A stretch of DNA of 64,000 nucleotides from Parapristionchus giblindavisi. Its lineage: Eukaryota > Nematoda > Chromadorea > Rhabditida > Diplogasteridae. The stretch lies in contig CALSFV010000024.1 in assembly GCA_943737045.1 (NCBI GenBank), forward strand, positions 602,001 to 666,000. Reading direction: 5' to 3'. The translations under genes and the position numbers were made by a program. Every line of letters starts with the position of its first letter. Within the stretch, counting starts at the first letter, position 1. Positions 31,609 through 42,054 of this stretch are shown here, one piece after another. A model generated the notes under the pieces. That model saw only the letters and a program-made list of their open reading frames with translations, ran no database searches and had not been told where the DNA came from.

Positions 31609-32082
31609 TATATTATCTCTTCCGTACAAAAATCTACCCAATGTACCCCTATGCACCAAACATTAAGCAGTTAGGCTATCACATAGGGGTTTCGAACCCC
31701 CAACCGTTTAGTGTTTGGTCCATAGTGGTACATGAAATACGGGTTTTGTACTGTGAGTGTATATTTAAGGTACATTCGGGGTTAGAGTAGACCCATAAAC
31801 ATCATAGATATGATAGAAAAAACTCTAATCAAATAGTATTATGTGTTTATTTCAGGGAGAAAAGCAATCAAGAAGTTACTATTAACATTAGTATGTCGAC
31901 ATTTATAATGTGTTAAGCCTAACGCTAAAGAAAAACAAACACAAATAAATACAACAATGAGTAGAACAAAACAGCCACAACAACGAGGGGAATACATTAA
32001 CAACGGATCCATAATGCAATAATCGATCGATAAAACAACAATGAATCAATAGACCAATAATCTATCGATACGATCCATATGA

Positions 32083-32206
32083 TTACTCATCATACACCTT
32101 CACAACATCATTCATATAAATACGGAACATTGAGCGCCCTGAGTAATACGAATTAAGATAACTGTACGCATTACATCTCTGCCGATCTGAACCACATCCG
32201 TTGCGA
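32083..32206 (-). pseudogene. Orphan last exon, duplicate
   Basis: Copy of 24927-25050 (frame ending VVKVYDE). Confidence 0.7.
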
Positions 32207-32504
32207 CCAGGGTTGGGCAGACTTCTCCGGTTTTCCGACCCCTTTTCGGAAAATTTTCCAAAAAAACCAAAAAATCGAATAAAAATACTCCAACAATAAA
32301 CAGTTCTTAAAATGCATATTTTTAAACATTTGAAAATTTATTTAGTCATTTTTATATGGCCGATCATATTTCTGAATCATGATGCGCTAATAAAGTGGCG
32401 TTGTTGTGCTTTAACGTGAACATTCCACTCCAAGAAACAAGGGAAGCACCAAACTATACAGAGGAGGTTCTGAAATCGACCAATAAGCCCATATATGTAC
32501 ACTA

Positions 32505-33183
32505 GGGTGGCGAGAATTGCTCTCGAATGAGCCTGTTTTGTAGTCTCTATCGAGTCGAGGTCGAATGGAGAGGATATTCGTTCCCCTTGGCAGTCTCTAT
32601 CTCTCTCCCTAGGATAATCGTTTTTAGGTCGAGTCGAAGTCGAGTCGAGCGTTTTTCAAGGCCGTGATTGAACAAAACTAGACAAATTATGTATATTTGA
32701 AATCAGCAAAACGAGATCTTTAAAATGATACACAATTCGCATCGAATAATTCAAATTAAAATTTCTCTTTTTTCTTTTTTTGTCTGATGATAGCGAGATT
32801 GAAGAGTTTGAATCTGATGACGAATTGGAACTTTAATAATAGTATTGCCATAATAATTGTTATCAAATTAATAATATTATTGTATCATAAACCAACAAAT
32901 TATTTAAAAAAAAATTTTTGAGAAAAATTGTTAAATTTGGCTTCGTTTTATAGCACTTAATGAGCTGATGTCAGAAGTTTAAAAAGTATTGAATTTGGTC
33001 AATGCAGTGCTGAGAAAAACCTTTCCATTCGATTTCGACTCGACTTTTTTTTGACTATTCGAGACAATGACCCCCTCTCCCGGCTCATTCGATGAGAGAG
33101 AGAGATCGTAAATGCCTCTCTCTCCGATTACTCGGCCAAGACTGCCAGTGGGAACGAATACTCTTGCGCCATTCTTGCCACCC
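32505..33183. mobile_element. TA-flanked GGGTGGC element, duplicate
   Basis: Copy of 25349-26027 in the second segment. Confidence 0.7.
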
Positions 33184-33612
33184 TAATGTACACGTATGTG
33201 AGGGAAGCCCCCCCCCCCCAACCCAATTTTGAAAAGTTGGTGGGTACTGTAATTAAGGACGTATCGTCAAAAGTTGCTAGGATGATCAGCCAGAGCAGAA
33301 AATTTGATATAATTCGTCGGACAATGACCCTCTGGTTCGACTCCCGGCTGAGGCAACTACGATTTTTCAAACTTTCTTTTCATTCATTTTCATGTGTTAT
33401 CAACATTTTAGAAACTATACATATATAATCAAGTGTAGGTGATAAGATAGAGTCGAACCATGGGAGGAGGGGGCGGGTCATGATTCGGTGAGTTATCGAT
33501 TTTCTGGCGCTGGAAGATCGGCTTATTGAAAATACAGTGAGCTCTTTACTTCCCTCTATCTGGTCCCCAATATCCACTTCCTATTTAACCAAATTAATTT
33601 TATCTGTTACAT

Positions 33613-36600
33613 TTATTCAATGTAAGAAAAATTATATAAAATAACATTACCAAAGGATTGTTGATTTTTCGCCTGGAGGGAATTACCTCTCGAATAAGGG
33701 CGCCCTTTAAACGAACTGATCAATATATAATAAAACAAAGAATCTATAGAGATAATGTACCTCTGAAATAGAAATTAGAATACTGAGATGGAATAAAATT
33801 CCATATATTATCTTGTTCATCATCTTTAACAACAGCGCTTTTCACCTTATATGGAGTTGTACTCGATTTATTCATATAGAACTCAATAACAACCTCTCGG
33901 AATAGACCCTTCAAAAGAGAAATCTATCTCTACAAAATAGATTTTTATAAATGTTCTAACCTGAGCTGAAGTCTTCCATGCTTGCAGTTGTTGATTTTCT
34001 ATTTCTGATTTGTCTTTTAGCTTTTTCGATATGATTGATGTTCGCTAAATTTTGCATTAGACAATCAAAATAGAAAATCAATAAATAGGAAGCAAACCTT
34101 ATGCGAAAAAAAAACGATGACGATAATCTGGCAATATTCAATCTAACTCACATTGAACAGCTTTAGAATTGTAGCTTTGTCGATAAAAGGAACGATTTTC
34201 TGACTGATTTCAAGTAGATCTTCAATATCATTCACGTAAGTAAGAACATGATCCTGACAATGAGGAAAATAAATGATGCTCTTAAAGGAGACCGACGCTA
34301 GTATTTTTCGTTATTGAATTAGACATAAGAGATGAAGAAGCATGAAATTATGCGCAATAAATATATCTTTAATAAAAATTTAGGGTAAAAATAAGCTCAA
34401 TAAAAAGCAACAAAAAACTGTCATAAGCAGGGAAGAAGGCGCTACTCATTGTCAGAGAACTGTATCTGGCTCTATTGTAATAAAATAAACATATTGTTGT
34501 ACATTGCTTGTCAAAGCGGGAATTGGTCGTTAAAGATGGAGACCCACGAGTTTTTTCGTAATAAGACTGTTGGGATAGAATGATAGATATTCATCACACG
34601 AATCGAAAGACATATCTGATATTGATTCCCGATATGTTTAAAGCTCACTATGAGCATTGAAAGTACAACTGACAAGGCATGTAGAGAGTGCTCATCGAAT
34701 TTGCATACTTTCTCTCTCATTTTCTCATTATCCCTTACGCCAATTACCATATAATATAAACAATAGCCAGCATGCTTATCGTGGCGGGAGTCAGTCATGC
34801 CAACTCATGGGTCCCCTTCTTTAAAGGTAGCCTCAGAGGAATATTTGCGTGAATAAACAGTGAAGACAGAAAGATGGAAACGCTATGCCACATAACGTAC
34901 CAAAAGTTCTTCAGAGTTGACTCGATCGGCAATCAATAAACCGTGTGAAATATTCCTTTTAGTGATCTTCTTTTTGAGAAGATATGATAGAGCGGAATTA
35001 CGAATTATTGGAACAATAAATCGATCAGAAAGATCCAATTGATTGAGAGCTGTGGGTACTGTAATTAAGGGCAGTCAACAAAAAGAACTACAAATGATAA
35101 TTTTGAAAAGTCGTTCAAATTTTGTTTGTTGTTATAACAAAGAAAACAATAATGATGATAATAATTATAGAATAATTATAGAATAAATGATACCATTTGG
35201 ATACGATAGATTGATTTGATGCAATGATTGAATGAATGAAATAAAATCGTCGAGTTCGATCTGGAGAAATACACATTTGATGATTTAAAAGGCGTTCTCG
35301 CTAAGACGGCAAGCAAAGTGGCACAGTTGGTGAATATCGTTTCTATGCGCTCAAACTTCACAGATGGAGTGCCTAGGGGTGGGATACACTTCAGCCAAAA
35401 AATTGGACTCCAAAGTGATCTTTGATCTTTGATCTCGCGAAAAATAAAGTTGAGATTTTCCTATCTTGTTATATACCATTCGAAAGAGAGCAAAAAGTTA
35501 TGCTAGAATATAAATTTTCAGAGCTCTATGTCTAGTATAGCTCCCGTAATGTGCGAAAAACCAATTTTTTTGGACGTTTTCAATCTTTAAAAAAATAAAT
35601 CAGCACTTTACAATAATCTCCGGGGAATTCCACTGACGCTATCTTGTAGCAAATTTCACGTAGAATTTAATAAAAATTAACGATCGAAAAATCGATTATG
35701 TCTAAACATCACTTTTAAGCCAACGCTATCGCCCGATCGAGCTCATTTTCCTAGGGTGGGTTCGAACCCCACCCCAGGACAATGTTTTTTGCTGATTTTT
35801 CGCTGGCTTTCCAATGCTGCCCATGGCTTTTGCCAATCTGTATGACCTTAAGAAAGTGGTTTTCTTGACATATTTAGCTGATAAAGTATGCAAATGACGA
35901 CTTCTTGACTCTACTATAAAGTCACGATCACTGAATAGCTCGAGAGAGTTACTTTATTCTATAAAATGATAGGGCACGTGTGTCTGTTTGTTTGTTTGTT
36001 TGTGTGTCCGTCACACGCCCTTTCTCCTTTAGGATTGTTTAGAAACACTACATCGGGCATGCAAATGTACGACTCTGTCGTATGACAGTTACCTGGTTGA
36101 TCCTGCCAGCGGTGATATGCTCAGATAAAAGATTAAGCCATGCATGCCTGCGAACAAGCCTCATTTGGGGGCAAACCATTAGTACGGTTCCAGATTCGGA
36201 CAAGCTCAACCAATCGATGTTCACGTTTGAAAGAGGGTAAGAGAGAGAAAAATTGAGTAGGATTGCGATTGGTTATAGGAGAGAGAAACGATGGGAGCTC
36301 TACTGGGAGAAGGAGGGGTCGGAGATAAGAGAGAGAGAGAGAGATAAGTTCCACCTTCTTCTGGTGCAGACGTTGCAACAGAAGAAGGCAGAAAGTCGGA
36401 TGAAGAGGTCACTAAGCAATAGTGACGACTCTGAAGAATACCATCAGAGCAATCGTGATGTCTTCTTTGAAAATAAACTGATAAGAGAAAACGATGAATG
36501 GAGCGTAGAAATGGGGGTCGAGGATGAAGAAGATGTATTTGATAATGCCAACGACGAAGATGACTATGATAAAGATTAAGATGAGATGGACGAGCAAATT

Positions 36601-39600
36601 GATGAGGATTTGCAATGTCTGCACCAGAAGAAGGTGGAACTTATCTCTCTCTATCTTATCTCCGACCCCTCCTTCTCCCAGTAGAGAGCTCCCATCGTTT
36701 CTCTCTCCTATAACCAATCACAGTCCTACTCAATTTTTCTCTCTCTTACCCTCTTTCAAACGTGAACATCGATTGGTTGAGCTTGTCCGAATCTGGAACC
36801 GTACTAATGGTTTGCCCCCAAATGAGGCTTGTTCGCAGGCATGCATGGCTTAATCTTTTATCTGAGCATATCACCGCTGGCAGTATCAACCAGGTAACTG
36901 TCATACGACAGAGTCGTACATTTGCATGCCCGATGTAGTGTTTCTAAACAATCCTAAAGGAGAAAGGGCGTGTGACGGACACACAAACAAACAAACAAAC
37001 AGACACACGTGCCCTATCATTTTATAGAATAAAGTAACTCTCTCGAGCTATTCAGTGATCGTGACTTTATAGTAGAGTCAAGAAGTCGTCATTTGCATAC
37101 TTTATCAGCTAAATATGTCAAGAAAACCACTTTCTTAAGGTCATACAGATTGGCAAAAGCCATGGGCAGCATTGGAAAGCCAGCGAAAAATCAGCAAAAA
37201 ACATTGTCCTGGGGTGGGGTTCGAACCCACCCTAGGAAAATGAGCTCGATCGGGCGATAGCGTTGGCTTAAAAGTGATGTTTAGACATAATCGATTTTTC
37301 GATCGTTAATTTTTATTAAATTCTACGTGAAATTTGCTACAAGATAGCGTCAGTGGAATTCCCCGGAGATTATTGTAAAGTGCTGATTTATTTTTTTAAA
37401 GATTGAAAACGTCCAAAAAAATTGTTTTTTCGCACATTACGGGAGCTATACTAGACATATTCTAGCACAACTTTTTGCGCTCTTTCGAATGGTATATAAC
37501 AATATAGGAAAATCTCAACTTTATTTTTCGCGAGATCAAAGATCAAAGATCACTTTGGAGTCCAATTTTTTTGGCTGAAGTGTATCTCACCCCTAGGCAC
37601 TCCATCTGTGAAGTTTGAGCGCATAGAAACGATATTCACCAACTGTGCCATCTTCCATCCCGCTCACTGCATTCTTACCGAGAACGCCTTTTAAACGAGA
37701 AAATTCCATATTCTCACCTCTTTAATCTTAATAATTTCATCATTCTTTTCACGGAAATCACCATAGAAAAGACGATAAAAGAACGCAGAATGAAGTGAAA
37801 GATACTAAATGAAACAATTTTGTTAAATAAATACTTAATATTAGTTAATACCTCTTTACTTATATAAATATTTGTTGAATCTACGAGAAGTGGATCGGAA
37901 TGAATAGAATAGAGTGATTCCAGTTTCAAGCAAGGCCTTCAATGTTTTTAATTTTTAGCAAGATGCCAATAAAATTACTCATGTATATTAGCGTGGTGGG
38001 AACGAATCACGGATGATTTCCCCCCTGGCCCTTCTATCTCGGTTGTCCGAAGAGAGACTCTATACAGCCTCTCTCTCGCACGGGAGAGTGATCAACGGGC
38101 CAATGAGTTGGAATGAGAGTGCGAATTTCGGGCCAATTTCGGGCCGGACCGATTTTCTGGACTCTTAGTAATCGTACTGATATGATTAAAATATCATTGG
38201 ATTTAGGTTTTTGAGATCTTTTAGGCTATAGTAGAAACAAGTTAATTATGAATTTTTGAAATTTCGTTTTTTTTTCATAGTGAAATGACTAATTCGTGCG
38301 GAAAGACTAGTGTAAGTTGAAAATTCATTTATTATTATTAGCATCATTATTATTATGACATCGGGAATAACAATAAAAAAGGGGAAAAGCGATACAACGG
38401 GCCAATACAATGAAACATCGGATGGTTAATATATTATTAGGTTGTAGCACAAGTTCCTTTGAATTTTGAGGCGCACATTCAAGTTAAATGTGGAGTCGCA
38501 CGAATATTTTGGTGAACAAACTGTGAAGACAGAAAGATAGCGCCGTGGCACACTACTTTTGGTAGGACGTGGGTTATTGTGCAAATTGTGATGCCAACCA
38601 CGTTTCGACATCTTCTTTGTTCTTATAATTTTTATTTAATAAAGTAAGTGGGAGGCCTGAACTAAAGGCACAATCCGAAAGAGTAAGGACCTGAGAGTAA
38701 GGAGGGGCAGGAGGTGCCCGATTATATCAGTGACCTCAACTATTCGCATGCGATACAATGGTTCCTTTCGCACTTCTTTCAACATAGAGTCTATACATTA
38801 TCTGATGTTTTCATGTTTAGTGTTTGGTTCTAACTTCTATCCTTTTCAAATTCACTGGCTAATGCACACTGTTATTCCGTGTTGAGAGTCATAAATACCG
38901 ACAGGTCTCAAAGGGATAAGAGGAGGCCGACAATAAAGGACACCGCTAATTTACAATGTTCGAAGCATGATACAAGAGTAGCTCATTTACAATCGTATTG
39001 ACATATTGTTTGATTAGGTAAATTCAATTACAGACAAATAGTGACGAACAATAACAATGTAACAAATATTTCAGTATAATGAAAATCTTGAAATTTGAAA
39101 AAAATAAAAAATCACATATTGTATACAAACGACCCTTCTTTCGATAGCCCATGAAGTGCTCGTTTGAATTATGCACTTCTTTCCACATATTGTTCAAGGA
39201 TACTCGCAAAAATCCTTCCAAAACATGCAAAAATGGTACATTTTAGCCCTAATTCCGCCTATTAAAACTTTGCTTTAAATTTGATTTTTCACTTTTTAAA
39301 GGCATATTCTAGATGTTTTCTCTTTGCTGATTCCAAATCTGCTTTCAGTTTTTCAATCCGACTATTACCAGCTGAGAAAATCGCCCCGGCCCGAAATCTG
39401 TCCGAAAAATTCCGATTCGTCCGAGGGAGAGAGGTCATAAATGCCACTGGGAACGGTTGTCCGCTATGAGTCGTTGTATGCCCGGCCTCTCTCCCCTATA
39501 CGATTCACCCGTGATTCGTTCCCACCACCCTAATGTATATTACATTAACCCGTTCAAACCTCGAATAAAGAAGAATATTCATTGCATAAGCACGATTTGC

Positions 39601-40630
39601 TTCCTCTCTTATGTAATCTTTGCCCAACTAAAAAAGAGTAATGTCGCACTAAAAAAACAGTGAAAAACGGACAATGGCGAATTTCCATGGTCTAAAAAAC
39701 ACCTAGAAACTCGAAAATGGTAACTCGAAATTTCAATTCGCGGGTGCAAAAAGTGAGGGAATTCAAATTCTGGCTTTCCAGCTGCGATTTTCTGTGGTTA
39801 TAAAAATTAAATAAAGCCGAAATATTTATTTTTCGACCTTTTTGGCGCTAAGGGACTTGAATTTCTACATAACACCTTTCTAAACCCGCAGAAAATCGCA
39901 GTTGGAAAGCAAGCACTTGAATTCCCGCACATTTTTCGCGCCCGCGAATTCAAAATTCGAGATTCGATTTAAGGGTTTCACAATCACCTTCGCTATACCT
40001 TAAAACGCACTCTCCCTAACAGAGGACTTAAAAGTTAGAATCCATACCTTGGAGCAGATTGCAATACTCAACATATCACTTTGATCTTTTAAAAATTGAT
40101 ACAAGAACGAATCGATGCGAAGTTTCCATTGAGATCTCGAGCCATTCAAAGGAAAAGAACCAGAATAAATCTGAAAATAAAATTAATCATCAACGTTGAA
40201 ATGAGATAGTAAGAGAAACAAGAGGATAAGACAGATTTGAGTGGAGGGTAGGTGGAATAGCAAGGATGGACAACATAATGAAAAAGCACAACTAGCATAA
40301 TGCAATAAACCAACCTCAACTCCATTATTATCGATTACTTGAATGTCAGCTACAAAGTCTTTACCGATCGATATTGGATTCTGAAACAGAAAATGAATGA
40401 AATATTCGCTAAATTGTGGAATATTAACCTCAGAACGGAAGATTAGAGTGCCCGGTTTATTCTCAAACGACATTGACCTGCAAGAAAGTATATGAATAAA
40501 TTTCTTTTAATTTATAAAAATTAAATATTAGTTGTTGTTACCAATCAGGATCTGTCTGTTTGATGATCAGACTTCTCGAATCAGAAGAAAGAAGAAGATA
40601 ATCAGAGTCCGAATTAACTGATGCACACAT
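33613..40630 (-). CDS. Gene 5: BTB-domain protein, transposon-stretched, coiled-coil-poor
   Basis: Full exon set over 7 kb. Start at 40630 (MCASVNSDSDY); exon 2 about 40475-40429 (SMSFENKPGTLIFRSE), exon 3 about 40381-40318, exon 4 about 40171-40047, exon 5 39627-39560, exon 6 about 37940-37856, exon 7 about 37804-37718, exon 8 about 35265-35200, exon 9 about 35058-34901, helix exon 34253-34153, short helix exon 34047-33962, C-terminal module about 33921-33763, last exon to the TAA at 33613. BTB marks: IYISKE, FREKNDEI, LDLSDRFIVP. Introns hold a 2.4-kb fold-back, a 1.54-kb TA element and a palindromic repeat. Its last exon runs on past the usual VKVYD position (GNVILYNFSYIE), so the tail is degraded. 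Splicing across the fold-back would be needed for a full protein. Exons 1-5 are also copied in the two downstream array units. Confidence 0.65.
36090..36166 (+). rRNA. 18S 5' fragment, left arm of complete fold-back
   Basis: Copy of 28934-29010; begins TACCTGGTTGATCCTGCCAG. Confidence 0.85.
36253..36579 (+). CDS. Acidic open frame, duplicate
   Basis: Copy of the 29097-29423 frame in the complete fold-back element. The same doubts apply. Confidence 0.3.
   Translation: MSRIAIGYRREKRWELYWEKEGSEIRERERDKFHLLLVQTLQQKKAESRMKRSLSNSDDSEEYHQSNRDVFFENKLIRENDEWSVEMGVEDEEDVFDNANDEDDYDKD
36820..36896 (-). rRNA. 18S 5' fragment, right arm of complete fold-back
   Basis: Minus-strand copy beginning at 36896, TACCTGGTTGATACTGCCAG, mirror of the left arm. 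Confidence 0.85.
37991..39530. mobile_element. TA-flanked element with GGTGGTGGGAACG ends (1540 bp)
   Basis: Left end GCGTGGTGGGAACGAATCAC, right end inverse GGGTGGTGGGAACGAATCAC, with TA on both sides (37989-37990 and 39531-39532). It is inserted in intron 5 of gene 5. The interior shows TTATTATTA tracts and a minus-strand frame at 38426-38611 without known motif. A segment near 38505-38550 (ACTGTGAAGACAGAAAGAT) also occurs near 27700 in the gene 5 intron. The right 39 bp (from 39492) are the left edge of the triplicated array unit, so this element holds an array breakpoint. Confidence 0.7.
39722..39963. repeat. Inverted repeat in intron 4 of gene 5
   Basis: Arms of about 72 bp: left AACTCGAAATTTCAATTCGC..., right inverse with GCGAATTCAAAATTCGAGATT. 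Both contain TTGGAAAGC/GCTTTCCA and CGCAGAAAATCGCA-type sequence around a 95-bp loop. It is probably an old MITE. Copies lie at 48861-49102 and 59409-59650. Confidence 0.7.
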
Positions 40631-42054
40631 CTTAAAGAGAATATTGATTGATTTCTGTTACAGATGGCCATGTAGACAATAATATAATATGTGAACGATT
40701 AATAAAATGTCTAGTAAAGATCAATAAATTTTTTTGACAATGAGAAGGAAGATTGTGTGGCATACTGTAACTTGCTTTTCACGTCTTTCACTTCAACGAA
40801 GTTTACATATGCATTTTGAAACATGGGCTATTCTTTAGTGATAATGTTAATCTGATTTTACCCATTGCAGTCATTAGTCAAGGGAAATGTTGAAAGAATC
40901 GTAAGATGGGGGAAAGGGAGATGGATCGATCCGGATCATTATGACTATAAGCAATAAAAGGCATCAATAGAAGGGATAGACCAATAAATCGATCGATATC
41001 ATACTTATAGAGTAACTTTATAGTAAGTTATTTATAATAAATGAAGTTTGTGATACAACACTAAGTGCAAAAAGCTAGACTCTTTCAATGAAATATTTAG
41101 ATGACTATTGGGAATAGGGAATATTCAGCTGATAACTACTATGCAACTACTATTATGCCAACATGCACATCAGAGCCTACTCTTGATAAATGTGTTCAAA
41201 CTGTAAATGTAACTATTATCATTATCTTATCTTGATAAATACAATAAATACATTCTGGGTACGGTAAACCCGTAAACACCATAGACATTTTCGTTTTTAA
41301 TCAAATCGTTTATTTCAGGTGAAAAGTCAAATGAGAAGAGACAATGATTGAAATGCACTTGAAGACATAGATATTTGCTAAAATATGTAAGACAAAAGTG
41401 AATCTAATCTACTCCAAAAAAAATAAATAATTTTTTTAAACACAAAATTGACGAATCTTACTATAAACTATATATAAAGCAATACTCGTGAAGAGAAACT
41501 AATCTAGTTCTTTTATAGGAACGACCTTCAATAGAAATGATCAATATAAAACAAAAGCATGATCATTCATGTTTCTTGATCATGCACAATTTTCCGTGAT
41601 CTTAAAAGGAAACGCAGAATCCATCTCATTGTGACAATTTCAGGAACTTTAAAACACCATCCTAAGAAACCTTACATATGACGATTTAAAACCCTAACCG
41701 TTAGTGGTTGAGAAAAAAAAGGGCCATAGGGTTACATGAAATACGGGTTTTGTTCTGTGCGTGTATATATAAGGTACATTCGGGGTTACGGTAGACCCAT
41801 AAACATCATAGATTTGATAGACAAACTCTATTCGAATCGTTTATCAGGGAAATATAAAACAAGAAGTTAGCATTAATATTAGTATGTCGACATATACTAG
41901 TATGTGTTAGGTGTAACGTTAAAGAAAAACAAAGACAACAATGATTATAACAAAATAGCAACAAAATAGGGAATGCATTAACAACGGATCCAAAATCAAT
42001 AATAGATCGATAAATCAATAATCAATCAAATAGATCAATAATCGATCGATATGA
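40631..42054 (-). promoter_or_regulatory. Gene 5/gene 6 spacer with a relic of a lost BTB gene
   Basis: Next to gene 5 lies the conserved upstream stretch seen before gene 1. At 41245-41330 is the GGGTACGGTAAACCCGTAAA block with minus-strand AATAAACGATTTGATT. At about 41505-41560 a short TTTTATAGGAACGACCTTCA segment matches the splice border of the last exon of genes 2 and 3, so a gene of that type was lost here. From 41690 a second flank follows (decayed B-box-like segment, then GGGTCTACCGTAACCCC on the minus strand), serving as the 3' region of gene 6. Confidence 0.5.

Larger units (their letters stand above)
29836..36991. repeat. 7156-bp tandem segment, copy 2
   Basis: Second copy of 22680-29835, with no difference noticed in the spots compared. 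Its left edge is the junction with copy 1; its right edge continues into the intact right arm of the fold-back element (through 37690), which shows that the ancestral arrangement at that edge is here. Confidence 0.95.
35289..37690. mobile_element. Fold-back element with TTAA duplication and 18S pieces (2402 bp)
   Basis: Terminal AAGGCGTTCTCG and CGAGAACGCCTT, with TTAA at 35285-35288 and 37691-37694. The uninterrupted paralogous site (near 2205, GATGATTTAAAC) shows a clean insertion. Arms of about 1.05 kb are near-perfect inverse complements, separated by a centre of about 250 bp. From each end inwards there is a GATCTTTGATC block, a B-box-like GGGTTCGAACCCC, a TGTTTGTTTG tract, and the 18S 5' fragment. 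It sits in intron 7 of gene 5. The ends and site resemble piggyBac-like non-autonomous elements; the long arms are of the fold-back type. Confidence 0.85.

Noticed and set aside
38426..38611. Minus-strand frame in the 1540-bp TA element, considered as a transposase remnant
   Set aside because: No mariner signature (no SPDLAP- or HDNA-like motif); it stays unassigned.
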